A stretch of 64,000 nucleotides of DNA from Cohnella caldifontis (GTDB lineage: Bacteria; Bacillota; Bacilli; Paenibacillales; Paenibacillaceae): contig NZ_JAQZSJ010000007.1 in NCBI RefSeq assembly GCF_029360585.1, positions 121,844 to 185,843 of the forward strand, given 5' to 3'. Numbering within the stretch: position 1 is the stretch's first letter; every line of letters begins with the position of its first letter. The translations under genes were made by a program, and so were the position numbers. A model generated the notes under the pieces. The model searched no databases. It saw only the letters and a program-made list of their open reading frames with translations, and was not told the origin of the DNA. This document shows positions 1 through 8,411 of this stretch, in pieces.

Positions 1-1858
1 CGTACGGCATCGTCAGCTCTTCATCGCTATACCAGCCACCGAATGTGAATCCGCTCTTGGTCGGTGAATACGGCTGTATAACGGTGAATCCCTGTCCGAC
101 TTTTTGGTTGCCCGTATTCGAACCTCCGTTGCCGTTAAAAGAGACGGTGTAGATGGCAGGCACGAATTTATCGATGACCACCGATTTGACGTTCTCATTG
201 CCCGCCGTATCCCTGACGTAAAACGTATAGGTCCCGTTCCTGTCAACCGTAAGGCTGTCCGCATCGTCCAGAGGATTCCCGTAGACGCCCGATCTAAAGT
301 CCTCTGCGGTCAACTCTCCCATGTCCCATAGGACAGTCTCTACCTTGTTCACGCTCGTTGAGCCGATGCCTGTGAATACATCAAAGAATACGAATCCTTG
401 GTCTAGAAGCACATAGCCTTGCGGCGTGTATTCCACGATCAACAGCGGCGTACTCCTATAAATATTGCCCACCGTTATAGTCTGTACCTGCTCATAGCCC
501 CATTCCGTATCCTTGGCATAGACGGTGTAAGTCCCGTTGCTGTCGACGGTAAATCCGTTTCCGTCGATGTCCTCGCCGCCGCCGTTTTGAAAATAGTCGA
601 TACTTTGATCCCCGTCAGCCCATCTAAGGACGGCGATAGAGTTGTCTTCTCCATCCGCCGTTGCCGTTACGCCGATCGTCACGTTGTCCTTCGTCGGCCC
701 TGCAGGGTCGAGGTTCAAAACAATCGTCGGCGGTACGGGTGCTACGGGTGGCGGAAAGTCATATTTCATCACGGACATTTGATAATCCAGATCTTCGTAA
801 TCCAAAAACGCGACCAGCGGAACGCCGTTCTTCACATATAACAAGGGCTCCCGGCTGGTACTGGGTGAAAATTCGGGATCGCCCACCGATACCCATTCGC
901 TGCCGTCGTACTTATCAACGGTTACTTTGAAAGAGTTGATGTTGATATAAGCCAAATAAGGCGTACCATCCTCCACGTACAACGATGGCATCCAAGCGCC
1001 TACCGATGTGCCGCCGCCCAGAGTCACCCAATCCGTCCCGTCGAATTTCATGACCGTCGATTTGGAGCTGGCGCTTCCGTCCTGATAAGCCGCATAGAAC
1101 GTGCCCGCCTCCACGAACAAGCTGGGGTTCAACGCGAGACCCGAGGAAAAACCGGGACTACCCACCGGTACCCAATCCGTCCCGTTGAATTTCATGACCG
1201 TGGCTTTGTTCTCATTTGCCTCGTCGGAGTAAATCACGTAGGGAATACCGTCAGATATGATCAGGGAACTGTCGTGGACGAAGCCCGGGGTAAGGCCCTG
1301 TTGCCCCACATACTCCCATGTCCCGGTGTACTTCATAACCGACAATTTGTTGGTGACGTTTACATCATACACATAGGGTGCATCTTTAAACGCCACATAA
1401 GGAACATCCCCGTCCATATACAACGATATGTCTGTCGCGACGCTATTCGAAATGTAGGGATCACCGACCGCCGCCCAATCGTTCCCTTCGAGTTTGATAA
1501 TCGATGCTCCACGTGAATAGGGGTCCTGAAATGCGACATAAGGAGTTTCACCCGCTACATATAACGATAGATAATTGACGTCAGAAGATGAAGAGTACAC
1601 GGGTCCGATCTGCTCCCATTCGCTGCCGTTAAAGCGCACAACCCTAATGCCCGGAGCATCATAATAAGCCAAATAGGGAGTGTCGCCCGTTACGAACATC
1701 GACGGATGGCTGGTCTCACCTTCCGAGAATGCCTGATCGCCCACGAACTGCCACGACTTAGTCGCTGCGTGTCCATGTAACGGCATCGCCGTCAAGCCTG
1801 ACAAAAACACCATTAATACCAAGAAGTATATGGGTACCCGCCAGAAAATTCCTCGCAT
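1..1858 (-). CDS. Secreted beta-propeller / Ig-like / InlB B-repeat protein, C-terminus cut by window edge
   Basis: The frame is open from an ATG at 1858 to the left edge (619 codons seen, no stop), so the C-terminus is missing. Residues 1-33 form a signal peptide (MRGIFWRVP, hydrophobic stretch, then GHAA). From about residue 35 to 360 there are seven repeats of roughly 45 residues with the pattern PSLYV-G-TPYLAY-D...V-KF-G-W-VG, which suggests a seven-bladed beta-propeller. Two Ig-like segments rich in NGTYTVYAKD / NGTYTFYVRD follow (about 365-450 and 455-550). From about residue 565 a VSFNGNGG...GGWYSDEELTMPY module matches the Listeria-Bacteroides InlB B-repeat. Known relatives are exported and often end in S-layer anchoring domains, which may lie beyond the edge. 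Role inferred: cell-surface or secreted binding protein. The exact ligand is not recognisable. Confidence 0.75.
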   Translation of the reverse strand, partial: MRGIFWRVPIYFLVLMVFLSGLTAMPLHGHAATKSWQFVGDQAFSEGETSHPSMFVTGDTPYLAYYDAPGIRVVRFNGSEWEQIGPVYSSSSDVNYLSLYVAGETPYVAFQDPYSRGASIIKLEGNDWAAVGDPYISNSVATDISLYMDGDVPYVAFKDAPYVYDVNVTNKLSVMKYTGTWEYVGQQGLTPGFVHDSSLIISDGIPYVIYSDEANENKATVMKFNGTDWVPVGSPGFSSGLALNPSLFVEAGTFYAAYQDGSASSKSTVMKFDGTDWVTLGGGTSVGAWMPSLYVEDGTPYLAYININSFKVTVDKYDGSEWVSVGDPEFSPSTSREPLLYVKNGVPLVAFLDYEDLDYQMSVMKYDFPPPVAPVPPTIVLNLDPAGPTKDNVTIGVTATADGEDNSIAVLRWADGDQSIDYFQNGGGEDIDGNGFTVDSNGTYTVYAKDTEWGYEQVQTITVGNIYRSTPLLIVEYTPQGYVLLDQGFVFFDVFTGIGSTSVNKVETVLWDMGELTAEDFRSGVYGNPLDDADSLTVDRNGTYTFYVRDTAGNENVKSVVIDKFVPAIYTVSFNGNGGSNTGNQKVGQGFTVIQPYSPTKSGFTFGGWYSDEELTMPY

Positions 1859-1975
1859 CCCGTTCCTCTCGCATACACGACCGTATGAATGACCGTTGAA
1901 CGCGCGCCTGCGGGGCGAAAGATCGATGACTCCCCTCATTGGAAACCTCCTTATCTACGAATACGGTTTTTGATG

Positions 1976-2222
1976 TCACTGGTCATGGATCGATTGAAGC
2001 TTCCTGGATCGCTCCGAACGCCCAGTGGGTTGCTGGATGCGGTTGTTATACCGATCGGCGACGAAAATGTTTCCGTTGCCATCCGTCGCGACGGCCGACC
2101 GGTTCATTGAAACTCCAAATTTTCTTGGGTGCAAAAGCGGTGAAATTCCCAGCGGCGAAAACATCCGCGCCAGCGAACAGACTGATCACAACCAGGATCA
2201 AGACGGATAACCGAAAACGCAC
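1976..2222 (-). pseudogene. Frameshifted, truncated NHL-repeat secreted protein remnant
   Basis: A GTG at 2222 has a good ribosome site (AAGGAGG) and opens a clear signal peptide (RFRLSVLILVVISLFAG...VFAAG). About 30 residues later the reading frame is lost: the NHL-repeat signature SAVATDGNGNIFVADRYNNR sits in another frame and ends at a stop at 1976. NHL repeats normally occur in long propellers, so only the first blade is left. The remnant lies just upstream of, and on the same strand as, the intact propeller-protein gene that starts at 1858. A single sequencing error could explain the frame change but not the missing rest of the propeller. Confidence 0.65.
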
Positions 2223-2424
2223 AAGCATTTCCTCCTTCGAACCCGCGTTAAACGACGCGGATACCCGTGCCCACGCTGTTTATTTTAGGAATGCCTGTCG
2301 TCAGGCGCCATCCCAGAAATCTGGGGGGTACTGCGCGATATCGAGGTCTGTGGTATGATGAATCCAGCCAAATTATGACAATCTTTGCAAATCCGCACGG
2401 ACTTGAGGAGGGGAATCGGCCGGC

Positions 2425-3513
2425 ATGCCTAACGCGCTCAAGGAACTCGCCGCCTTGCAGAAACATCGTTTCGCGCTCGCGCTGGACAGCATTTCCGCGC
2501 TGTCGAGATCGGGATACGGCGAAGAGGCGCTGCTGGAACGCGCGGCCAAACTGCTGGAAAAGACTTTTCCGGCGGAATTCTTGATTTTCGCCTCTTTGGA
2601 TCCCGATTCGTTCGCCATCACCCGCTTATATGGCCGGTCGCACCCTCAGAAGTTCATGTCCCGCATATTGCAGAACGAATACGTGGATGACGATTGGAAC
2701 AAGTTTACCCAACTCTTGCAGCAGCGTTCGCCCGTAAACACGCTTACCCATGTTACCGGAGGCGACAAAAGCCGTAGTATCCGGTATCGCGAGGTGTACC
2801 GCAAGCATCTCGGCATGGAACATGAATTGAGAGCCGTATTGCGGTTGGGCAAAAAACCGGCCTGCGTCGTTTCCTTGCTTCGTCCCGCATTCTTACCCGA
2901 TTTTTCCGCCTCGGAACAACGGTTTCTTGCCGCCTTCTGCGCGGAGCTCGAGAACGGCTTGCGGGGCGCGCTCGTCGCGCAGTTCGAAGAGGGATTCGCG
3001 GATCCGTCCGGCATGGGACTCGTCATTCTCAACGAGGACATCAGCGTGAACGCCGTCAATGCCATCGGAGAGCAATGGATGTTCGAAATGGGCGACCGTT
3101 TCGTTCCTTTCGCGAGAAGCATGGCATCGCTCGTCGAGATCAACGGCCATGCCGGCGGGAAGAACAAGCTCCCCTTTACCCCGCACGCCCGATGGTATGC
3201 CGGCAACGGCCGATGGCTTTCCGTCACCGGCTCCCGATTGCACGCGAATGGCGGAGCAAGGAAATTGTCACTCGTCGTCGAGGGTATGCGTCCGCCGCAG
3301 CTGCATTCGCTGCTGTTCGAAGCCTACGGATTCACCGACCGGGAGCGCGAGCTGCTGCACTGCGCCTTGCGCGGCAGCAGCACGAAGGCGATCGCCCGGG
3401 AGCTCCGGATCAGCGAATATACGGTGCAGGATTATTTCAAAAGCATTTTCGACAAAACGGGTGTTCGCAGCCGGCGCGACCTGATGGCCAAATTGATGCT
3501 GGACTGCGACTAG
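2425..3513 (+). CDS. LuxR-family transcriptional regulator
   Basis: A 362-residue cytosolic regulator. The C-terminal ~60 residues form a LuxR/GerE helix-turn-helix: FTDRERELL, then GSSTKAIARELRISEYTVQD and the recognition-helix region KSIFDKTGVRSRRDLMAKL. Residues 1-290 form a GAF/PAS-like sensory region without recognisable ligand residues. There is no receiver aspartate pocket at the N-terminus, so it looks like a one-component sensor and not a response regulator. ATG at 2425 follows GAGGAGGGG. It is divergent from the NHL remnant and followed by a strong hairpin at 3525-3583. Its target is unknown. Confidence 0.85.
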   Translation: MPNALKELAALQKHRFALALDSISALSRSGYGEEALLERAAKLLEKTFPAEFLIFASLDPDSFAITRLYGRSHPQKFMSRILQNEYVDDDWNKFTQLLQQRSPVNTLTHVTGGDKSRSIRYREVYRKHLGMEHELRAVLRLGKKPACVVSLLRPAFLPDFSASEQRFLAAFCAELENGLRGALVAQFEEGFADPSGMGLVILNEDISVNAVNAIGEQWMFEMGDRFVPFARSMASLVEINGHAGGKNKLPFTPHARWYAGNGRWLSVTGSRLHANGGARKLSLVVEGMRPPQLHSLLFEAYGFTDRERELLHCALRGSSTKAIARELRISEYTVQDYFKSIFDKTGVRSRRDLMAKLMLDCD

Positions 3514-3524
3514 ATGCAGGATGG

Positions 3525-3583
3525 CAAAGCCAAGCGCCCGCCGCGGGGAATCGGAATCCCCATGCGGCGGGCGCTTGGCTTTG
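3525..3583 (+). terminator. Long hairpin after the LuxR-type gene
   Basis: A perfect 20-bp stem (3525-3544 pairs with 3564-3583) begins 11 bases after the LuxR stop codon. The loop holds a smaller GGGGAA/TCCCC partial repeat. No clear T-run follows, so termination may be weak or the hairpin may protect the mRNA 3' end. Confidence 0.6.
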
Positions 3584-3599
3584 TCCTGATATGTGCGTC

Positions 3600-3880
3600 T
3601 ACAAGCAAAAGCGAATTCGTCGTCTTTACGAAGTAAAGGTGCCTGTTAAGCGCCTAAATACATCTAGTCGTCTCATTCTGCCCCTTTATAAAGTGCTAAC
3701 AGCCGAAATACATTTATTCTAAGCTAATCCTTCATTTTTCCGCCGAGACGAGCTCTGCTAGTTGCGTTTTGGCCTTTCGTCATCACTTTTCGTGGGAATA
3801 TAGAAAAAATAACTGCATTTTAGCCCTTAGCCCTCAATTCGGAGTTACATCGTGCTTCATCTACGATTCTCCATCTAAGG
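3600..3880. repeat. Degenerate ~50-bp periodic intergenic tract
   Basis: This gene-free stretch lies between two convergent genes. It has AT-richer, decayed quasi-repeats: CTAAATACAT at 3654 and CGAAATACAT at 3704 are 50 bp apart, and related TAACTGCATTTTAG-like text follows near 3815. No open frame with a ribosome site is convincing. It resembles, in period, the clear 52-bp arrays at 53.1 and 63.4 kb. Confidence 0.4.
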
Positions 3881-3900
3881 AGTTATCAATTCCGGCATCG

Positions 3901-3928
3901 AAAAAACCGAGCCCCTCATAGGGCTCGG
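3901..3928 (-). terminator. Rho-independent terminator of the small gene at 3945
   Basis: On the minus strand CCGAGCCC pairs with GGGCTCGG (8-bp stem, 6-base loop), followed by six T residues. It sits just after the stop of the 61-residue gene. Confidence 0.85.
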
Positions 3929-3944
3929 CAGCGCGAGGACAAAA

Positions 3945-4130
3945 TCAATTGACCGGCTGGCGGTCTTCTACGTACTGATCCTCCAGCATTTGGTGCAGCT
4001 TCTTCTTCGCGGAAACTTCGATTTTATGGTTATCGTGGAATTTGACTCCCGTCAGCGCCATGATTTCCTTGACCGTCAGCTCGACTTTGACCGTTTCGTC
4101 CCCTTGGGGAATGCGTACGCCAGCGTTCAT
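3945..4130 (-). CDS. Small conserved-looking hypothetical protein
   Basis: A 61-residue protein (MNAGVRIPQGDETVKVELTV...). ATG at 4130 is preferred because GAGGTG lies 5 bases upstream; a GTG at 4139 would add three residues but has a poorer site. The protein is acidic/basic mixed, with no membrane segment and no cysteines. The segment VKVELTVKEIMALTGVKFHD looks like a folded beta-alpha unit. The gene has its own ribosome site and terminator, so it is probably real. I do not recognise its function. Confidence 0.6.
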   Translation of the reverse strand: MNAGVRIPQGDETVKVELTVKEIMALTGVKFHDNHKIEVSAKKKLHQMLEDQYVEDRQPVN

Positions 4131-4385
4131 GCGAATCACCTCATCCTTGAAATTAGGCGGGCATCAATGGCCCGGGTTCCCGCATCAACCAACGGGTTGG
4201 ATCATAACATGAAAAAACGGTTATGTCAGGTTTTTTTGTTGATTTGACGCACTTTTAATATAACACATCATGTAAGGTTAAGCAAGCGGGCGGCGGCCTG
4301 AATCGCTTAAAATTTAGGATGCCCTTTTCTCGCAATTCCCGGTCGATTCCGATACAATGAAAAGCAGTAAAGGACGGATGCGATC

Positions 4386-5348
4386 ATGAACGCCAGCACG
4401 GAAACGGAAGCTTCGCGCCCGCTTCTCTGGGGGGACAAGCGGTTCCACACCTGGAATTACGAAATGCGGGAAACGTTCGGGACGAAGGTCTTCAAGGTCA
4501 TGTTGGACGCCGGTTTCACCTGTCCGAACCGGGACGGCTCGATCGCGGCGGGGGGCTGCACCTTCTGCAGCGCCAGAGGCTCCGGCGATTTCGCCGGCAG
4601 CCGGCGGGACGACCTGGTGACCCAGTTCAACGCCGTGCGGGACCGGCAGCACCTCAAATGGCCCGACGGCAAATACATCGGTTATTTCCAAGCCTACACG
4701 AATACGTATGCGCCGCTCGAGACGCTGCGGGAGTATTATGAAGTGATTTTGCGGCAGCCCGGCGTCGTCGGCCTCTCGATCGCTACGCGGCCGGATTGCC
4801 TGCCGGATGACGTCGTCGACTATTTGGCCGAGCTGAACGAACGGACGTATCTTTGGCTGGAAATGGGGCTGCAGACGGTTCACGAATCGACCTCGCAGCT
4901 GATCAACCGGGCCCACGACACCGAATGCTTCCGGGACGCGGTCGCCCGGCTGCGGGCGCGGGGCATCCGGGTATGCGCCCACATCATTTACGGCCTGCCG
5001 GGGGAAACCCGCGAGATGATGCTGGAGACCGGCAGGCAGACGGCGGCGATGGACGTGCAGGGGATCAAGATCCACCTGCTCCACCTCATGCGCAAGACGC
5101 CCATGGTCCGCCAGTGGCGGGAAGGCCTGCTGCGCTTCCTGGATCAGGACGAATATATCGGGCTGGTCGCCGATACGCTGGAAATGCTGCCGCCCGGGAT
5201 GGTCGTTCACCGGCTCACCGGAGACGCGCCGCGCGACTTGCTGATCGGACCGATGTGGAGCCTGCGCAAATGGGAAGTGCTGAACGCGATCGACGCCGAG
5301 TTGGTCCGCCGCGGCAGTTGGCAAGGCAAGCGCTGGGGAGGAAGATGA
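4386..5348 (+). CDS. mnmL: Radical SAM protein of the YtqA/YhcC family, tRNA wobble-uridine modification
   Basis: A 320-residue radical SAM enzyme. Cys46, Cys58 and Cys61 (CPNRDGSIAAGGCTFC) form the unusual C-x11-C-x2-C iron-sulfur site typical of the TIGR01212 family. The barrel continues with IGYFQAYTNTYAPLE and WLEMGLQTVHE. The Bacillus counterpart YtqA acts with YtqB in Gram-positive synthesis of 5-methylaminomethyluridine at the tRNA wobble position, taking the place of the MnmC route. The next gene is the YtqB homologue, 4 bases downstream, so the two form one functional unit. The functional assignment rests on the family and gene pairing. Confidence 0.85.
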   Translation: MNASTETEASRPLLWGDKRFHTWNYEMRETFGTKVFKVMLDAGFTCPNRDGSIAAGGCTFCSARGSGDFAGSRRDDLVTQFNAVRDRQHLKWPDGKYIGYFQAYTNTYAPLETLREYYEVILRQPGVVGLSIATRPDCLPDDVVDYLAELNERTYLWLEMGLQTVHESTSQLINRAHDTECFRDAVARLRARGIRVCAHIIYGLPGETREMMLETGRQTAAMDVQGIKIHLLHLMRKTPMVRQWREGLLRFLDQDEYIGLVADTLEMLPPGMVVHRLTGDAPRDLLIGPMWSLRKWEVLNAIDAELVRRGSWQGKRWGGR

Positions 5349-5352
5349 GACC

Positions 5353-5937
5353 ATGGGCTTCCTCTCCGTCTTGACGATGGCCCAGCGATGGGCGGCGGAA
5401 CGGGCGTCTGCGCCGGGAAGCCTGGCGATCGACGCCACGGCGGGAACCGGCGTGGACACGCTGTTCCTCGCCAGGACGGTCGGGCCGAAGGGCCGGGTGT
5501 TCGCCTTCGACATCCAGGAGGCGGCGCTTCGCCGCACCCGGGACCGCCTGGCGGAAGCGGCCGCCGGCGACGAGGCGCTCGCGCCGGTCGAGCTGGTGCA
5601 CGCGGGCCACGAGCGGATGGCCGAATTCGTACCGGCTGCTTCGCACGGCCGGGTCCGGGCCATCATGTTCAACCTCGGCTACTTGCCGGGCGGCGACGAG
5701 AACGTCATCACCCGGCCGGATTCGACGCTGGCCGCCCTGGAAGCGGCGCTCGAGCTGTTGGCGCCCGGCGGGGCGCTGACCGCCGTGCTGTATCCCGGCC
5801 ACCCGGGCGGGGAGACCGAGGCCGCGGCCGTGGAGCGCTGGGCCTCCGAGGTTCCCGGCTCCCGAGCCCAAGCGGTAACGTACCGATTTCCGCAAAAACC
5901 GGCCGCGCCCTATTTGGTCGCGCTGGAGAAAAGATAG
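5353..5937 (+). CDS. mnmM: tRNA 5-(aminomethyl)uridine methyltransferase, YtqB family
   Basis: A 194-residue class I SAM-dependent methyltransferase. The SAM-binding loop is AIDATAGTGVDTLFLA (about residues 26-41), followed by the acidic VFAFDIQEAA. The family motif FNLGYLPGGD near residue 100 corresponds to the NxxYxPGG substrate/catalytic loop. It starts 4 bases after the radical SAM gene and probably shares its mRNA. Known role of the family: methylation of the aminomethyl group on wobble U34 in certain tRNAs. Confidence 0.88.
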   Translation: MGFLSVLTMAQRWAAERASAPGSLAIDATAGTGVDTLFLARTVGPKGRVFAFDIQEAALRRTRDRLAEAAAGDEALAPVELVHAGHERMAEFVPAASHGRVRAIMFNLGYLPGGDENVITRPDSTLAALEAALELLAPGGALTAVLYPGHPGGETEAAAVERWASEVPGSRAQAVTYRFPQKPAAPYLVALEKR

Positions 5938-5950
5938 GAGGCGTAGTGGG

Positions 5951-6358
5951 ATGTCCGTACGCAAAATCGAGCATGTCGGCATTATGGTCAATAAGCTGGA
6001 AGCTTCCATCCCGTTTTACGAGAAAGTGTTGGGATTAAGGCACCTGGAGACGATGACGCACACGAACGGCGTCATCCGGCTCGCGTTCCTCGCGTTTCCG
6101 GAGTTTCCGGAAACCGAAGTCGAGCTGATCGAAGGGTACGATGGCCCGTTGACCCGGGAGGGACGCGTGCATCACGTCGCATTCGCGGTGGACGACATCG
6201 AGGCCGAGTTCGGCCGCATTCGGTCCCTGGGGGTTGCCGGACTGGACGACAGCATCACGACGCTGCCGAACGGAAGCCGCTACTTCTTCTTTCAGGGACC
6301 GGACGGCGAATCCGTGGAACTTTTCCAATCGACTAGAGGAGGGAAATCGGAAGGATGA
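5951..6358 (+). CDS. VOC-family (glyoxalase-fold) metalloprotein
   Basis: A 135-residue single VOC domain. KIEHVGIMVNKLEASIPFYE is the first beta-alpha-beta unit with the metal-ligand histidine; VHHVAFAVDDIEAE is the second unit, and PDGESVELFQ holds the closing glutamate. This pattern fits methylmalonyl-CoA epimerase or lactoylglutathione-lyase relatives, but the substrate cannot be read from sequence. The ribosome site is AGGAGG. Its end overlaps manA by 4 bases, so translation is probably coupled. Confidence 0.8.
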   Translation: MSVRKIEHVGIMVNKLEASIPFYEKVLGLRHLETMTHTNGVIRLAFLAFPEFPETEVELIEGYDGPLTREGRVHHVAFAVDDIEAEFGRIRSLGVAGLDDSITTLPNGSRYFFFQGPDGESVELFQSTRGGKSEG

Positions 6359-7326
6359 GCGTGAAACCTTATCCGCTTCATTTCAAACCCGAATTCAAGG
6401 AACGGGTATGGGGAGGACGGGCGCTCGAGCGGTTCGGCTTCGACGTCCCCGCCGGCGCCATCGGGGAAGGTTGGATGATCGCCGACCACCCGAACGGGGT
6501 GTCTCGCGTCACGAACGGCGAGCTGGCCGGGCAAGGGCTGGACGCGATCCGGGAGCGGTTCGGCGCGGACTGGTTCGGCACGCGGGGCGGCCGCTCCGGC
6601 AATGGACGGTTCCCGCTGCTGATCAAGCTGCTGGACTGCAACGACGACTTGTCGGTCCAAGTCCACCCGAACGACCATTACGCGGGCCTGCCGAAGGGCG
6701 AGCTGGGCAAAACGGAAATGTGGTACGTCCTGAGCGCCAACCCGGGCGCCAAAATCATTTACGGCCTGCAGCCCGGCGTCACGCGGGAATCGATGGCCCG
6801 TGCGATCGAGGAAGGCCGGATCATGGACACGCTGCGGGAAGTTTCGGTCGAAGCCGGAGATGCGTTCTACATCCCGGCCGGAACGGTCCATGCGCTATGC
6901 GCGGGCGTCGTGGTCGCGGAAATCCAGCAAAACTCGGACACGACTTACCGGCTCTACGACTACAACCGCCCCGGGCTGGACGGCAAACCGCGCGAGCTGC
7001 ACGTCGAGGACTCCCTGAACGTGACCGCCTTCGAAGGCTCGGATGCGACCCGCATGAAGACGGACGTCGCAAAGCCCGGCGAATGGCTGACGCTTGCCTC
7101 CTCCCCGTATTTCGTGACGGAAAAGGGGATCGTGGAGGGCGTTTGGAAGCTGAGCACCTCCCCCGAAAGCTTCGTCATCGTCATCGTGTGCGAAGGCGAA
7201 GGATCGATTGGCTGGGCGGACGGCACGGTGCATGCGAAAGCCGGAGATTGCTTTTTGCTTCCGGCGCCGCTGGGCGAATACACGCTGGACGGACGGATGA
7301 CGGTGCTGCGCAGCCGGGTGCCGTAA
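6355..7326 (+). CDS. manA: Mannose-6-phosphate isomerase, class I
   Basis: A 323-residue cupin-fold isomerase that interconverts mannose 6-phosphate and fructose 6-phosphate. Zinc-site motifs are visible: LSVQVHPNDHYA, GKTEMWYVL (Gln/His/Glu ligands) and AGTVHALCAGVVVAEIQQNS. Length matches the short Bacillus ManA/Pmi type. GTGAATPS-like phosphate-loop residues are seen as GVTRESMARA. It overlaps the VOC gene by 4 bases and is followed 25 bases later by a small membrane-protein gene. Confidence 0.93.
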   Translation: MSVKPYPLHFKPEFKERVWGGRALERFGFDVPAGAIGEGWMIADHPNGVSRVTNGELAGQGLDAIRERFGADWFGTRGGRSGNGRFPLLIKLLDCNDDLSVQVHPNDHYAGLPKGELGKTEMWYVLSANPGAKIIYGLQPGVTRESMARAIEEGRIMDTLREVSVEAGDAFYIPAGTVHALCAGVVVAEIQQNSDTTYRLYDYNRPGLDGKPRELHVEDSLNVTAFEGSDATRMKTDVAKPGEWLTLASSPYFVTEKGIVEGVWKLSTSPESFVIVIVCEGEGSIGWADGTVHAKAGDCFLLPAPLGEYTLDGRMTVLRSRVP

Positions 7327-7351
7327 ACGACGATTCTTGGGAGGGGTAGTC

Positions 7352-7846
7352 ATGCGGCAAGGTTTGATTCTGACCGGCCTTGGAATCGCCGTCTGGGCGG
7401 TCGCCACCTTGTTTTTCCGTTTGTTCGGGCATTGGGTGCTGTCGGCGCCGGGGGATGCGCATTTCGGCTCCTCTTTGTTTCTGCTGGAGCTGTTGACCCT
7501 GCTGGTTCTGATCGGCCTTGCGCTGGCGGTGAGGCTCAAATGGTTTCCGCAGCGCGGCTCGGCCGTGAAGTTCGGGTACGCGGGGGCGGCGGTCGGCCTG
7601 CTGCTGGACGCCGTGTCGATCTGGCGGCGGGATGCCGTGTTCCCGGACTTCAGCGAAGGCCAGCATCAAGCGTTCGCGATCTGGATGACTTCCGGTTATG
7701 CGCTGATGCTGCTCGTGCCGGCGATCGTGGACCGTCTGGTCCGGGTGCGGCCGGATCAAACGACGGAAATCGAGGACCTGCCGGAAACCGAGGCGATGAA
7801 GGGAGAACGACCGGATGCCGATGTCGACTTCGACCGAACAACATAA
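7352..7846 (+). CDS. Four-helix integral membrane protein, unknown function
   Basis: About 164 residues from the ATG at 7352, chosen for its GGGAGGGG site 7-8 bases upstream; the frame is open back to 7337. Four hydrophobic segments are visible (starting about residues 5, 42, 72 and 105), followed by a hydrophilic acidic tail (TTEIEDLPETEAMKGERPDADV). The layout resembles DUF5367-type small membrane proteins, but that is only a resemblance. Its 3' end overlaps the moaB start by 32 bases. Confidence 0.7.
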   Translation: MRQGLILTGLGIAVWAVATLFFRLFGHWVLSAPGDAHFGSSLFLLELLTLLVLIGLALAVRLKWFPQRGSAVKFGYAGAAVGLLLDAVSIWRRDAVFPDFSEGQHQAFAIWMTSGYALMLLVPAIVDRLVRVRPDQTTEIEDLPETEAMKGERPDADVDFDRTT

Positions 7847-8351
7847 GCGGGAAGCGCCGAGGCGCATTTCCTGCTTCGTCATCACCGTTTCCGACACCCG
7901 GACCGAGGAAACGGACCGCAGCGGGGGCCTGATCCGGCAGCTGCTGGAGGAACATGGACATGCCGTCGCCGGGTACCGCATCGTGCCGGACGACCGGGCA
8001 ACGATCGCCGCGTCGGTGCGGGAAGCGGCGGACGATCCGGCGGTAGAGGCCGTGCTGATCAACGGAGGCACGGGCATCGCGGCGCGGGACGTCACCATCG
8101 AGGCGGTGCGCGGCCTGCTGGACAAGGAAATGCCCGGATTCGGCGAACTGTTCCGCTATTTAAGCTTCGCCGAGGACATCGGACCCGCCGCCATGCTGTC
8201 CCGCGCCGTAGCCGGCACGGTCGGCCGGACGGCCGTGTTCGCGATGCCGGGTTCCACCGGCGCCGTCAAGCTGGCCATGACGCGGCTCATCCTCCCCGAG
8301 CTCGGCCACGTCATGCGCGAGATTTACAAGGATGCGCCGAAGTCGATGTGA
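7815..8351 (+). CDS. moaB: Molybdenum cofactor biosynthesis protein B
   Basis: A 178-residue MoaB/Mog-type domain. Visible motifs are FVITVSDTRTEETDRSGG near the N-terminus, the pterin-binding NGGTGIAARDVTIEA, and AMPGSTGAVKLAM near the end. Family members adenylylate or bind molybdopterin. No other Mo-cofactor gene lies in the window, so it acts with genes elsewhere. The start overlaps the upstream membrane-protein gene, suggesting translational coupling. Confidence 0.9.
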   Translation: MPMSTSTEQHKREAPRRISCFVITVSDTRTEETDRSGGLIRQLLEEHGHAVAGYRIVPDDRATIAASVREAADDPAVEAVLINGGTGIAARDVTIEAVRGLLDKEMPGFGELFRYLSFAEDIGPAAMLSRAVAGTVGRTAVFAMPGSTGAVKLAMTRLILPELGHVMREIYKDAPKSM

Positions 8352-8411
8352 TCTAGAATAGAGTCGAATGAGCGCGGCGGCGAACGTTCATAACAGCGGG
8401 GCCGAATCTCC

